64,000 nucleotides of DNA, taken from the NCBI RefSeq assembly GCF_014897705.1, contig NZ_JABUXV010000013.1, positions 58,265-122,264 on the forward strand. The letters run 5' to 3'. The translations under genes and the position numbers were made by a program. The DNA comes from Brachybacterium sp. FME24 (GTDB lineage: Bacteria; Actinomycetota; Actinomycetes; Actinomycetales; Dermabacteraceae). The notes beneath the pieces are model-generated. The model searched no databases and had not been told where the DNA came from. It worked only from the letters and a program-made list of their open reading frames with translations. Below are positions 54,410 to 63,454 of the stretch, in pieces. Position 1 is the stretch's first letter. Each line of letters begins with the position of its first letter.

Positions 54410-55332
54410 CCGGGGTCCTCGCCGGATTCTTCATCGTCTGGTCCCTCATCGCCGTGGGATGGGTGGCCGGCCGCGCCGGCGTCCTCGGGCCGCACGGGCG
54501 CTACGTCCTGAATCGGGCGACCTTCTTCATCGCCTCACCCGCGCTGGTCCTCGTGGGCCTGTTGAGCTCGGACGTGCGCGACGTCTTCTCGGTCCCGATG
54601 GCAGTCGCCGGGATCTCCGGGCTCGCCACCGGCGGCCTGCTGCTCCTCGCAGTACGCCTGTTCACCAGGCGCCGCGGGACCGAGCTCGTCGTGGCGGCGA
54701 TCAGCGGCTCCGTGGTCAACGGCGCGAACATGGGCTTCCCCATCGCGGCCTATGTGCTCGGGGACATCTCCCATGCTCTTCCGGTGATCCTCTTCCAGCA
54801 GGCGGTCTACAACCCCCTGTATCTGTTCGTCCTGCACCAGATCACCGAGAAGGAATCGCTCGGCCCGGCCGGCGTGGCGCGCAGCATCGCCGCGAATCCC
54901 ACGATCATCGCCGGCGCCGTGGGCATGGTGCTCGCCCTGCTGCGGGTGCAGGTCCCGCCGGTCATGCTCGAGCCGGTCCAATCGCTGGCAGACATGGCGA
55001 TCCCGGCGATGCTGCTGGCGTACGGGCTGTCCCTGTACGGTGCCAGACCTCTGTCCAAGGACGACGGATATCGCGGCCTGATCGCCGTCTCCTCGAGCGC
55101 GAAGCTGCTGGTGATGCCGTTGATCGCACTCGGGGTCGGGCTGCTGTTCGGACTGCGGGGCGCAGCGCTGTACGAGGTCGTGGTCATGGCTGCTCTGCCC
55201 ACCGCGCAGAACGTGTACGTCGCCGCGGCTCGCTACCGAGCCGCCGAGAATCTCGCGCGCGACACGGTCCTGATCACCACGATCGGCACCGTGCTGGTGC
55301 TGCTGCTGATCTCAGGTGTGCTCGGGGTCTGA
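54406..55332 (+). CDS. AEC (auxin efflux carrier) family transporter
   Basis: A 308-residue carrier with about ten membrane helices in two inverted halves. Each half has the family's broken helix, with NGANMGFPIAAYVLGD near residue 105 and MAALPTAQNVYVAAARY near 265. Bacterial members export or import small organic acids such as malate or malonate; this one's substrate is unknown. It starts at GTG 54406 and converges on the ROK gene. Confidence 0.88.
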   Translation: MTGVLAGFFIVWSLIAVGWVAGRAGVLGPHGRYVLNRATFFIASPALVLVGLLSSDVRDVFSVPMAVAGISGLATGGLLLLAVRLFTRRRGTELVVAAISGSVVNGANMGFPIAAYVLGDISHALPVILFQQAVYNPLYLFVLHQITEKESLGPAGVARSIAANPTIIAGAVGMVLALLRVQVPPVMLEPVQSLADMAIPAMLLAYGLSLYGARPLSKDDGYRGLIAVSSSAKLLVMPLIALGVGLLFGLRGAALYEVVVMAALPTAQNVYVAAARYRAAENLARDTVLITTIGTVLVLLLISGVLGV

Positions 55333-55343
55333 GAGCGCCCTGC

Positions 55344-55363
55344 CGGCGCCGTCTAGGGCGCCG
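55344..55363. terminator. Short convergent hairpin between the AEC and ROK genes
   Basis: CGGCGCC (55344-55350) pairs with GGCGCCG (55357-55363) around a 6-base loop that contains part of the ROK stop codon. It is short and without a T-run. Confidence 0.4.
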
Positions 55364-56582
55364 CGGACGCCCCGGTGCCGGGCGCGAGTTCCTGCTCGAG
55401 GAACAGGCTCGCTGCCCCGATCGCACCGACGTCGTCTCCCAGGTGCGAGGATTCCAGCACCGTGCCCGGGCCCGAGAGCCACTCCCCCAGCGCCGCCCGG
55501 ATCGGGGCGCTGGCGACCGTTCGCAGAGCGGGCCAGGTGGGCCCACCGATGATGATCCGCTGCGGATCGTGCACCGCGGCAAGGATGCGCAGCGCCTCCC
55601 CGAGGGCGCGACCGTGCCCGTCGATGATCTCGTGCGCCGCTTCCGAACCGCTCTCGGCCTCGGCGGAGAGGGCGTCGATCGCTGCGGTCATCCCGTCGCC
55701 GTCCGGCATGGAGATCCCACTCGCACGCGCCTGATCCACGAGCACCGATGCATCGGTGTAGAGGCACAGACAGCCCCGGCGGCCGCAGACGCAGGGCTCG
55801 CTCGTGCGACCGATGGGGAGATGGCCGATCTCCCCGGCCTGGGTGCTGCCACCGCGGTGGACCTGCCCGTTGGCGCTGACCGCCGAGCCCAGCCCGTGGC
55901 CGACATAGACATACAGGATGGTCTGCGCGGACCCGAGGTGTCGGGACCAGATCTCTCCGGTCAGTGCGGCGTTGGTGTCTTTATCGAGGATCGCCGGCAG
56001 GCCGGTCGCGGCGCCCAGCGCGTCGACCACCGGGACGTCGCGCCAGCCCGGCATCCAGGGCGGGTTCCGCAGGATGCCTTCGGTGGCGTCGAGGCTCGCG
56101 GGCGCTGCGATCCCGATCCCGAGCAGTCGTCGCCGGATGGGGATCACCTCGTCGTCCGCGTCCATATGCATCGCGCCGAGCGAGCGGTTCAGCGACGCGA
56201 TCGCGGCGGCGATGCGCACGATGTCGGCCTGCGGGTCAGTCGTGGGCGGGTCGAGGCTCACCATCGCGACCGGGCGAGCCGCGAGGTCGCAGACGACCAC
56301 GGTGATGTGCGCGGGATCCAGGTGCACCCCGATCGCGAGTCGCGCGTCGGGCACCACCCGCAACAGCGTGTGGGGTTTGCCCGGCCCGGAGATCCGTCGT
56401 CCCGCCTGCTCGATCAGTCCATCGGCGACCAGGCGCCGAGTGATCAGGGAGACTGCCTGCCGCGAGAGATAGCTGCGCCGGACCACGTCCGACTGGCCGA
56501 TCCCGTCCGGGGAGCTGCGGATGGTCTGCAGGACGAGCTTCTCGTTGAACTCGCCGATATCCGTCATCGATGACCCGCGCAC
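55353..56582 (-). CDS. ROK-family transcriptional regulator
   Basis: A 409-residue sugar-responsive regulator. An N-terminal winged helix (SDVVRRSYLSRQAVSLITRRL) precedes the ROK domain with GIGIAAPASLD and GEIGHLPIG. The cysteine cluster CVCGRRGCLCLY is the zinc site of the family. I chose GTG 56582 because GGAGGAGG lies 7-9 bases upstream; ATG 56567 is a weaker alternative. It is divergent from the sugar ABC operon at 56770 and is very likely its repressor. Confidence 0.93.
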   Translation of the reverse strand: MRGSSMTDIGEFNEKLVLQTIRSSPDGIGQSDVVRRSYLSRQAVSLITRRLVADGLIEQAGRRISGPGKPHTLLRVVPDARLAIGVHLDPAHITVVVCDLAARPVAMVSLDPPTTDPQADIVRIAAAIASLNRSLGAMHMDADDEVIPIRRRLLGIGIAAPASLDATEGILRNPPWMPGWRDVPVVDALGAATGLPAILDKDTNAALTGEIWSRHLGSAQTILYVYVGHGLGSAVSANGQVHRGGSTQAGEIGHLPIGRTSEPCVCGRRGCLCLYTDASVLVDQARASGISMPDGDGMTAAIDALSAEAESGSEAAHEIIDGHGRALGEALRILAAVHDPQRIIIGGPTWPALRTVASAPIRAALGEWLSGPGTVLESSHLGDDVGAIGAASLFLEQELAPGTGASAAP

Positions 56583-56625
56583 GAGCCCCCTCCTCCGACC
56601 GCCACCGATCGTGCTTAAGCGGTTA

Positions 56626-56663
56626 TTGCATTAGTCCATCGGTGTGAGTAACCTACCTCACAC
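56626..56663 (+). promoter_or_regulatory. Promoter and candidate ROK operator of the second sugar ABC operon
   Basis: TTGCAT (56626-56631), 17 bases, TAACCT (56649-56654) forms a good plus-strand promoter. A perfect inverted repeat GTGTGAG-N8-CTCACAC (56642-56663) covers the spacer end, the -10 element and the likely start site near 56661. A protein bound here would block RNA polymerase. Confidence 0.7.
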
Positions 56664-56769
56664 GGGACAACGCGGCCCACTCTCTCGATGCGGCCGCGAA
56701 GGCACCGATGCCTACAGATCCCGCTCCACCGCACCGACGACGGCGCGGTGAGTACCCGAAGGGAGAGCG

Positions 56770-57795
56770 ATGAGCGCGAGCGACGCCGTCACCGCGGATG
56801 CCCCGCGGACCGGCATATCCAGCTCCGGCCCCGCTGCCGATCACACGGCGCGAAGCGGGCCCCGGGCCCAGAACGGCAACGGTGGCGGCCGACCCGCCAA
56901 GCGGAAGCTCACAGGACGCGAGAAGCGCAATCTCCGGATGGGACTGCTCTTCATCTCTCCGTGGATGATCGGCGTCGCAGTCTTCGTGATCTATCCACTG
57001 ATCTATTCCTTCGTGATCAGCCTGACGCAGTACTCGGGCATGCAGTCCCCGACCTTCATCGGCTTCCAGAACTACATCGCAGCCTTCGTCGATCCCATGC
57101 TTCACACCTCGGTCGGCAACACCGTGTACTACATGCTGCTGGCGGTGCCGATCGGCATGGTGGTCGCGCTGCTGCTGGCTCTGGCGATGAACCGCAACGT
57201 GCGCGAGGTCGCGATCTACCGGACCCTGCTGTACCTGCCCTCGTTGATCCCGATGTTCGCGATGTCGTTCATCTTCATCGTGTTCGTGAACCCGCAGTAC
57301 GGCATCGTGAACCAGTTCCTGGGTCTGTTCGGCATGCCGGATACGAACCTGCTGGGCGAGCCGCGCTACGCGAAGATCGTCATGATCGTCATGGCTCAGC
57401 TGGGTGCCGGCAATGCGGCTCTGATCTACCTGGCGGGACTGCGCAACATCCCGGAGACCCTCTACGAAGCGGCCCGAATCGACGGGGCCAGCAGATTCCG
57501 CCAGTTCATCGCGATCACCGTTCCGCTGCTGACGCCGACGATCCTGTTCAACCTGATCACTGGTGTCTCCGGCGCAATGATGGTGTTCACCGAGGCTTTC
57601 ATCATGACCAACGGTGGTCCGGACAACTCGACGCTGTTCTACATGCTGTACCTCTATCGCAACGCCTTCTCCTACGGGCAGCTGGGCTTCGCCTCCGCGC
57701 TGGCCGTGCTGCTGTTCCTGTTCGGCATGCTGCTGGCCGGGCTCATCTACTGGCTCTCGCGCCGGTTCGTGAATTACGACGTCTCGGCCGGTTGA
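56770..57795 (+). CDS. Sugar ABC transporter permease, MalF/UgpA type
   Basis: A 341-residue permease. A cytoplasmic tail of about 60 residues rich in Gly/Arg/Lys precedes six helices. The EAA loop LYEAARIDGASRFRQF lies near residues 233-248. GAAGGGAGAG precedes ATG 56770. It is the first gene of the operon with the MalG-type permease and the binding protein; no ATPase is encoded. Confidence 0.94.
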   Translation: MSASDAVTADAPRTGISSSGPAADHTARSGPRAQNGNGGGRPAKRKLTGREKRNLRMGLLFISPWMIGVAVFVIYPLIYSFVISLTQYSGMQSPTFIGFQNYIAAFVDPMLHTSVGNTVYYMLLAVPIGMVVALLLALAMNRNVREVAIYRTLLYLPSLIPMFAMSFIFIVFVNPQYGIVNQFLGLFGMPDTNLLGEPRYAKIVMIVMAQLGAGNAALIYLAGLRNIPETLYEAARIDGASRFRQFIAITVPLLTPTILFNLITGVSGAMMVFTEAFIMTNGGPDNSTLFYMLYLYRNAFSYGQLGFASALAVLLFLFGMLLAGLIYWLSRRFVNYDVSAG

Positions 57796-57814
57796 GGAAC
57801 AGAGGTAAACAGAC

Positions 57815-58738
57815 ATGGCTATCAACACTCTCGACGCCGAGGCGAAGAATCTCGGCGACTCCCCCAAGCTCAAGGCGCGTTCGAACTACGGGCGCAATCC
57901 CGACGGATCTCGGCAGACTCCTGTCAGCGCGTGGACCTCACGCGTCGTGATGGTCCTGGTGCTCCTGCTGTTCTCTCTGCCGGTGTACTGGATGCTCATC
58001 TCGGCCCTGAAGACTCCGGAGGAGCTCGCACAGTTCCCACCCACGTTCTTTCCCACCGAGTTCCGCTGGCAGAACTTCTCCGACGCCGTCACCGTGATGC
58101 CGTTCTGGCTGTTCTTCCGCAACACCGCGATCATCACGATCAGCGTGGTCGTGTTCAGCGTGGTCTCGAACTTCATCGTGGCCTACGGGTTCGCCTGCAT
58201 CGACTGGCCCGGCCGCAACAAGGTGTTCTTCATCGTGCTGGCCACGCTGTTCCTGCCGTTCCCGGTGACCCTGATCCCCATGTTCGACATGTGGGCGGGG
58301 CTCGGATTCGTCAACACCTGGGTTCCTCTGATCGCACCGGCTCTGTTCGCCGGCGGGTTCTTCACCTTCCTGCTGCGGCAGTTCATGCTGCAGACGCCCA
58401 GGGACATGCTCGACGCAGCTCGCGTCGACGGGGCCAGCGAATGGTCCATCGCCTGGCGCATCGTGTTCCCCACCGCCCGACCGGCGATCACGGTGATCGC
58501 GATCTTCGCTGCAGTGGGCACCTGGAACGACTTCATGGGCCCCCTGATCTATCTGCAGGACGAGAGCAAGCAGACCCTCTCCATCGGTATGCAGGTCTTC
58601 CGTTCCGTCAACGCTCAGGACATCCAGTTCAACCTGCTCATGGCGGCGTCGTTCCTGGTGCTGCTGCCCCTGGTGATCCTGTTCTTCATCTTCCAGCGCT
58701 ACTTCATCAGCGGTATCTCCCTCGGAGGTTTCAAGTGA
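57815..58738 (+). CDS. Sugar ABC transporter permease, MalG/UgpE type
   Basis: A 307-residue partner permease with six helices and the EAA loop MLDAARVDGASEWSIAWR near residues 198-215. The C-terminus YFISGISLGGFK is typical of UgpE-type proteins. GAGGT precedes ATG 57815, 19 bases after the first permease. Its stop overlaps the binding-protein start (GTGA). Its G+C content (about 65%) is normal, in sharp contrast to the next gene. Confidence 0.94.
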   Translation: MAINTLDAEAKNLGDSPKLKARSNYGRNPDGSRQTPVSAWTSRVVMVLVLLLFSLPVYWMLISALKTPEELAQFPPTFFPTEFRWQNFSDAVTVMPFWLFFRNTAIITISVVVFSVVSNFIVAYGFACIDWPGRNKVFFIVLATLFLPFPVTLIPMFDMWAGLGFVNTWVPLIAPALFAGGFFTFLLRQFMLQTPRDMLDAARVDGASEWSIAWRIVFPTARPAITVIAIFAAVGTWNDFMGPLIYLQDESKQTLSIGMQVFRSVNAQDIQFNLLMAASFLVLLPLVILFFIFQRYFISGISLGGFK

Positions 58739-60147
58739 TCGATCGTCGAACCCTGCTGCGTGCCCTCGGTGCCGGTGCCAGCGTCACCATCGCCGGCGGC
58801 TCGATCGTCGGCTGCACCAACCGGCCTGTCGGAGAAGAGCGCGACCCCGACACTGTAAGAGTCTGGGGTGTCTCCAACAGCTTCGAAGAAACTCAGAGCG
58901 CTGTGCTCGAAGCGTTCACTGAACAGCATCCGGACATAAAGGTGAACGTCTCCGTCGCACCAGACAACGGAGCAGGAGATAACTCGCCGGTCATCACGGC
59001 AGTGCGAGGACGAACTGGCCCAGACATGTTCTGGATGGACCGATTCAATGGAGCTCAGTACGCCTCCCTCGGACTACTCGAACCAATAGACAGCCTGATC
59101 GAAGAATACGAAAATGTCTCACCTGACGAGTTCATGTCGAACTGGATCAAGTTCGCCGCAGACGAGTTATTTTACGATGGCCAATACTATGGCCTTCCGT
59201 TAGACACTGACACGAGGGCTCTATTCTATAACAAGGACTTGGCCGAAGAGGCTGGCATTGACCCAGCTCTACTCGATCCCGCGAATGGCCCGATGACCAT
59301 TGACCAGATGTGGGAAATAAACGATTCATTCAATATTCAGGATTCCCGGGGGACCTACGAACGATTGACCTGGATACCTTGGGACGACCAGGGGTCTATG
59401 CTGATGTGGGCCTACGCCAACGGCGTCACAATGTTCGACAATCAGTCCTGCAATGTCACTCTTGACTCGAATGAAATGCTCAGTGTTGCCAAAATGTATG
59501 CCGACTGGGCTGATCGACTTGATTTCCCCCGCGTGGACGCATTCAAAGCCACATACCAGCCGCCGAACGCACCCCCTAGCCAGACCTCCTTCTTCTCGGG
59601 GAGGCAACTGTTTCAGATCAGTGTTCCAGACTCAGTCGGAAGCCTCAAGAAGTACAAACCAGACCTCCGGTACGGTTTGACACATCTACCTGTCGCCACA
59701 TCCGACAGCGAACCCTTCAATTGGGCTGGCGGCTTTTCTTTCGCCATGCCCAAAGGATCGAGCATGTCAAAGTCCGCATGGGAGCTGATGAAGTTTTACG
59801 CCGGATACGAAGGCCAGAAGATTTACATGCCCGGCATAGCCAAGATTCCGACCTACATAAAGGCCATCAAGGATCGAGAAGCATACGATCCTGCAATTCA
59901 ATTCTTTGTCGACCAGATGCCGTACGCGCAATCTCGATTGCCGTTGCCGGTTGGAACGAAGATTTGGGACGCGATGTTCACAATGCAGGATAGTCTGCAC
60001 CAAAAGTCGCAGACTCCTGAAGATGCCGTGCGAATCGCTCAAGAGTACGTGAACCCCACAATGCAACAGTTCTGTCCTATTCAGCTCCCGGAAGGCTTCG
60101 GGGAGCCGGACCCCAACTTCCTGCTAGAGGACACCGACCTCATGTGA
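58735..60147 (+). CDS. Sugar-binding lipoprotein with anomalously low G+C
   Basis: A 470-residue extracellular solute-binding protein (family 1). RRTLLR at residues 4-9 and lipobox IVGC with Cys27 give a Tat-compatible lipoprotein signal. The mature domain has WMDRFNGAQY, YYGLPLDTDTRALFYN and GGFSFAMPKGS, typical of sugar receptors. GTG 58735 follows GGAGG and overlaps the permease stop. The first ~110 bases are G+C-rich like their neighbours. From about 58850 the gene falls to roughly 47-55% G+C in the stretches I counted, with TTA (59167, 59200), ATA and AGG codons, so its mature part probably came from elsewhere. Confidence 0.9.
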   Translation: MIDRRTLLRALGAGASVTIAGGSIVGCTNRPVGEERDPDTVRVWGVSNSFEETQSAVLEAFTEQHPDIKVNVSVAPDNGAGDNSPVITAVRGRTGPDMFWMDRFNGAQYASLGLLEPIDSLIEEYENVSPDEFMSNWIKFAADELFYDGQYYGLPLDTDTRALFYNKDLAEEAGIDPALLDPANGPMTIDQMWEINDSFNIQDSRGTYERLTWIPWDDQGSMLMWAYANGVTMFDNQSCNVTLDSNEMLSVAKMYADWADRLDFPRVDAFKATYQPPNAPPSQTSFFSGRQLFQISVPDSVGSLKKYKPDLRYGLTHLPVATSDSEPFNWAGGFSFAMPKGSSMSKSAWELMKFYAGYEGQKIYMPGIAKIPTYIKAIKDREAYDPAIQFFVDQMPYAQSRLPLPVGTKIWDAMFTMQDSLHQKSQTPEDAVRIAQEYVNPTMQQFCPIQLPEGFGEPDPNFLLEDTDLM

Positions 60148-60182
60148 GCCACACCGCGATCCCCATGCCTTTGATCGCCCTC

Positions 60183-60207
60183 GGCGCGACCTTTCCTGGG
60201 TCGCGCC
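60183..60207 (+). terminator. Hairpin ending the second sugar ABC operon
   Basis: GGCGCGACC (60183-60191) pairs with GGTCGCGCC (60199-60207) around a 7-base loop, 35 bases after the binding-protein stop. It lacks a T-run. Confidence 0.6.
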
Positions 60208-60217
60208 GGGGGCGCGG

Positions 60218-60223
60218 TACGAT
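60218..60223 (+). promoter_or_regulatory. -10 element of the leuS leader transcript
   Basis: TACGAT lies 6 bases before the GTG of the leader peptide, so the leader is probably translated from the first base of the message. A good -35 element is not evident. Confidence 0.5.
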
Positions 60224-60229
60224 GAGCGC

Positions 60230-60295
60230 GTGACTGGACGGCTACTGCTTATGCAGCCGCGTCGGACAAGGCCTGCGTCCACCCTGCACGTCTGA
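60230..60295 (+). CDS. Leucine leader peptide of leuS
   Basis: A 21-codon ORF starting at GTG 60230. Codons 5-7 are three consecutive leucine codons CTA-CTG-CTT, two of them rare in this G+C-rich genome; a further CTG follows at codon 19. The peptide begins MTGRLLLMQPRRT. Stalling at the leucine codons when charged tRNA-Leu is short would alter folding of the downstream RNA and relieve the terminator at 60336-60359. Attenuators ahead of leuS have been predicted in some Streptomyces. Confidence 0.8.
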   Translation: MTGRLLLMQPRRTRPASTLHV

Positions 60296-60335
60296 GCGTG
60301 CGCGGTGCGCACGAGAGTGGGCACCGATGCGGCTC

Positions 60336-60359
60336 CCCTCGCCTGCGCGAGGGTTTTTT
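60336..60359 (+). terminator. Attenuator terminator upstream of leuS
   Basis: CCCTCGC (60336-60342) pairs with GCGAGGG (60347-60353) around CTGC and is followed directly by six T residues (60354-60359). This is a textbook intrinsic terminator, the only one in this window with such a T-run, and it lies 59 bases before the leuS start. Upstream, GTGCGC-GGT-GCGCAC (60298-60312) can form a competing hairpin. Confidence 0.9.
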
Positions 60360-60418
60360 CATGTCACGAGACGCCTGGCGGCATCTGCCGCACTGATCCT
60401 TCGGAGGACGATTCACCC

Positions 60419-63367
60419 ATGAGCGAGGCCCCGTACCGTTACACCGCCGCGGTGGCGGACGAGATCGAGCGCCGCTGGCAGCAGCGCTGGGACGACGCCG
60501 GCACCTTCCATGCCTACAACCCCGTGGGTTCGCTGCGCGGCAGCGCCGACTCGATGGAGCAGGCAGCGTCAGCCGCGACCTCGGAGCCGGCCGAGAAGAT
60601 GTACATCATGGATATGTTCCCGTACCCCTCGGGGTCCGGGCTGCACGTGGGTCACCCCCTCGGGTACATCGCCACCGACGTGGTCGCGCGCCACCATCGC
60701 ATGCTGGGCAAGAACGTGCTGTACACGATGGGGTATGACGCCTTCGGCCTGCCCGCCGAGCAGTATGCGGTGCAGACGGGCACCCATCCGCGCACCACCA
60801 CCGAGTCCAACGTCGCCAACATGCGCCGCCAGCTGCACCGCCTGGGGCTCTCCCATGATCCGCGGCGCTCGCTGGCCACCACCGATCCCGAGTTCGTGAA
60901 GTGGACGCAGTGGATCTTCCTGCGCATCTTCGACTCCTGGTACGACCCGGAGGCCCCGAACGCCGACGGCATCACCGGGAGGGCACGGCCCATCTCAGAG
61001 CTGCGCGAGGAGCTGCGAGCCGGCACCGTGGATCCGTTCGCCCTGGCAGACCGCCAGGGGGTCGAGCTGCCCGCCGCCTGGGCAGGTCGCACCCTGGACG
61101 AGGTCACCGCGGCGAGCGATGCCGAGATCGCGCAGCTCGCGCATGCCTTCCGCTTGACGTACATCTCCGAGACCCCGGTGAACTGGTGCCCGGGCCTGGG
61201 CACCGTTCTGGCCAACGAAGAAGTCACCGCCGACGGTCGTTCCGAGCGCGGTAACTTCCCCGTGTTCAAGCGTCGTCTGCGCCAGTGGAACATGCGAATC
61301 ACCGCGTACGCGGACCGACTGATCGACGACCTGGACCGAGTGGCCTGGCCGGAGTCGATCCGCTCGATGCAGCGCAACTGGATCGGCCGCAGCCACGGTG
61401 CCCAGATCACCTTTACCGCTGCTGGGATGGCCGCCGATCCCGCGGCGACCTTCGACGTGTTCACCACCCGCGCCGACACCCTGTTCGGGGCCACCTTCTG
61501 CGTGCTCTCCCCCGAGCACGCCCTGCTGGCGGACCCCTCGACCCTGCCTGCCCAGTGGCCGGAGGGAACCAAGGATGCCTGGACCGGCGGGGCGGCCACC
61601 CCTCGCGAAGCCGTCGAGGCGTACCGGACCCGGGCGGCAGCGCTGGGTGAGGAGGAGCGCACGGCCGATGACCGCGAGAAGACCGGCGTCTTCACCGGCC
61701 TGTTCGCCACCAACCCCATGGACGGGCGCGAGCTGCCGGTGTTCACCGCTGACTACGTGCTGACCGGGTACGGCACCGGTGCGATCATGGCCGTTCCCGC
61801 AGAGGACGCGCGCGACTACGAGTTCTCGCAGACCTTCGACCTGCCCGTCATCCGCACCGTGCGGCCGCCGAGCGATTTCGAGGGCGGCGCGTGGACCGGT
61901 GAGGGCGAGAAGATCAACTCGGCCCACGCCGAGCTGGACCTCAACGGTCTGGACAAGGACGAGGCGAAGGCCCGCGCCACGACGTACGCGCAGGCGAAGG
62001 GCTTCGGCAGTGCCCGCACCACGTACCGGCTGCGGGACTGGCTGTTCTCCCGCCAGCGCTACTGGGGCGAGCCGTTCCCTGTCGTCTACGACCCCGAACA
62101 CCCTGAGGTGCCGATCCCGCTGCCCACCTCGATGCTGCCCGTCGACCTGCCGGAGGTCGCGGACTTCTCCCCCAAGACCTTCGACCCGCTCGATGCGGAC
62201 ACCGAACCGCAGACCCCGCTGTCGCGGGCCACGGACTGGGTCGAGGTCGAGCTGGACCTGGGCGAGGGACCGAAGCGCTACCTGCGCGAGACCAATACGA
62301 TGCCGCAGTGGGCGGGTTCGTCCTGGTACCACCTGCGCTACATCGACCCCACCGAGGACGACGTCCTGGTGCGCCGGGAGAACGAGGAGTACTGGCTGGG
62401 CCCGCGCGAGGACGGCGGCGTCGGCGGCGTCGACCTGTACGTCGGCGGTGTCGAGCACGCTGTGCTGCACCTGCTGTACGCGCGCTTCTGGCACAAGGTG
62501 CTCTTCGACCGCGGCGATGTCTCCAGCCAGGAGCCCTTCCACCGTCTGTTCAACCAGGGCTACATCCAGGCTTACGCCTACACGGACTCCCGCGGCGTGT
62601 ACGTCCCGGCCCAGGAGGTCGTCGCCGGTGACGACGGCTCCTTCACCTATCAGGGCGAGCCCGTCACCCAGGAGTACGGGAAGATGGGCAAGTCGCTGAA
62701 GAACGCCGTCGCCCCGGATGACATGTACGAGGAATTCGGCGCGGACACCCTGCGGGTGTACGAGATGTCGATGGGCCCGCTGGACCTCTCACGCCCGTGG
62801 GAGACCCGAGCTGTCGTCGGATCGCAGCGTTTCCTGCAGCGCCTGTGGCGCCTGGTGGTCGATGAGGAGACCGGTGAGCTGACCGTCTCCGACGAGCCGG
62901 CGGACCTGCCCACGCAGCAGGCCACCCATCGCACGATCGACGGGGTCAGCCGGGACATGGCCCAGATGCATTTCAACACCGCGATCGCCAAGCTGATCGA
63001 GCTGGTGAACCATCTGACCAAGGGCGGGGTCGCCCCGCGCGAGGCCGTCGAGGCCCTGGTGCTGATGGTCTCTCCGCTGGCCCCGCACCTGGCGGAGGAG
63101 CTGTGGGCTCGACTCGGGCACGAGGAGTCCCTCTCCCGCGCGGAGTACCCGGTGGCCGATCCCGCGCTGGTCAAGGCGGACATGACCACCTGTGTCATCC
63201 AGGTCAAGGGAAAGGTGCGGCACAAGATCGAGGTCGATCCGGAGATCTCCGAGTCGGATCTGGAAGCGCTGGTCATGGCTGAGGAGCGAGTGCGGGAGCT
63301 GCTCGAGGGACAGACGGTCCGCAAGGTCATCGTCCGGGCGCCGAAGATCGTGAACATCGTGATCTGA
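60419..63367 (+). CDS. leuS: Leucyl-tRNA synthetase
   Basis: A class I synthetase of 982 residues, long as usual in actinobacteria. The HIGH motif is LHVGHPLGY near residues 73-81. The editing (CP1) domain spans roughly 250-470, with [18 protein letters not shown], and KMGKSLKN near 755 is the KMSKS loop. GGAGG precedes ATG 60419. The upstream leader peptide and attenuator indicate control by tRNA-Leu charging. It ends at the hairpin at 63389-63424. Confidence 0.97.
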   Translation: MSEAPYRYTAAVADEIERRWQQRWDDAGTFHAYNPVGSLRGSADSMEQAASAATSEPAEKMYIMDMFPYPSGSGLHVGHPLGYIATDVVARHHRMLGKNVLYTMGYDAFGLPAEQYAVQTGTHPRTTTESNVANMRRQLHRLGLSHDPRRSLATTDPEFVKWTQWIFLRIFDSWYDPEAPNADGITGRARPISELREELRAGTVDPFALADRQGVELPAAWAGRTLDEVTAASDAEIAQLAHAFRLTYISETPVNWCPGLGTVLANEEVTADGRSERGNFPVFKRRLRQWNMRITAYADRLIDDLDRVAWPESIRSMQRNWIGRSHGAQITFTAAGMAADPAATFDVFTTRADTLFGATFCVLSPEHALLADPSTLPAQWPEGTKDAWTGGAATPREAVEAYRTRAAALGEEERTADDREKTGVFTGLFATNPMDGRELPVFTADYVLTGYGTGAIMAVPAEDARDYEFSQTFDLPVIRTVRPPSDFEGGAWTGEGEKINSAHAELDLNGLDKDEAKARATTYAQAKGFGSARTTYRLRDWLFSRQRYWGEPFPVVYDPEHPEVPIPLPTSMLPVDLPEVADFSPKTFDPLDADTEPQTPLSRATDWVEVELDLGEGPKRYLRETNTMPQWAGSSWYHLRYIDPTEDDVLVRRENEEYWLGPREDGGVGGVDLYVGGVEHAVLHLLYARFWHKVLFDRGDVSSQEPFHRLFNQGYIQAYAYTDSRGVYVPAQEVVAGDDGSFTYQGEPVTQEYGKMGKSLKNAVAPDDMYEEFGADTLRVYEMSMGPLDLSRPWETRAVVGSQRFLQRLWRLVVDEETGELTVSDEPADLPTQQATHRTIDGVSRDMAQMHFNTAIAKLIELVNHLTKGGVAPREAVEALVLMVSPLAPHLAEELWARLGHEESLSRAEYPVADPALVKADMTTCVIQVKGKVRHKIEVDPEISESDLEALVMAEERVRELLEGQTVRKVIVRAPKIVNIVI

Positions 63368-63388
63368 GCCAGCTGCGAGGCGCGTCCT

Positions 63389-63424
63389 GACGGGCCCGGG
63401 AGCCGAACGGTTCCCGGGCCCGTC
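63389..63424 (+). terminator. Terminator of leuS
   Basis: A 13-bp perfect stem (63389-63401 with 63412-63424) around a 10-base loop, 21 bases after the stop codon. No T-run follows. Confidence 0.8.
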
Positions 63425-63454
63425 GAGGTCGGGTCACGGTCGGGGTCGAGCTAG

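Noticed and set aside
60310..60360. A T-box riboswitch ahead of leuS, suggested by GTGGGCACCG just before the terminator.
   Set aside because: The T-box core and Stem I features are not convincing, whereas a leader peptide with three tandem leucine codons explains the terminator directly.
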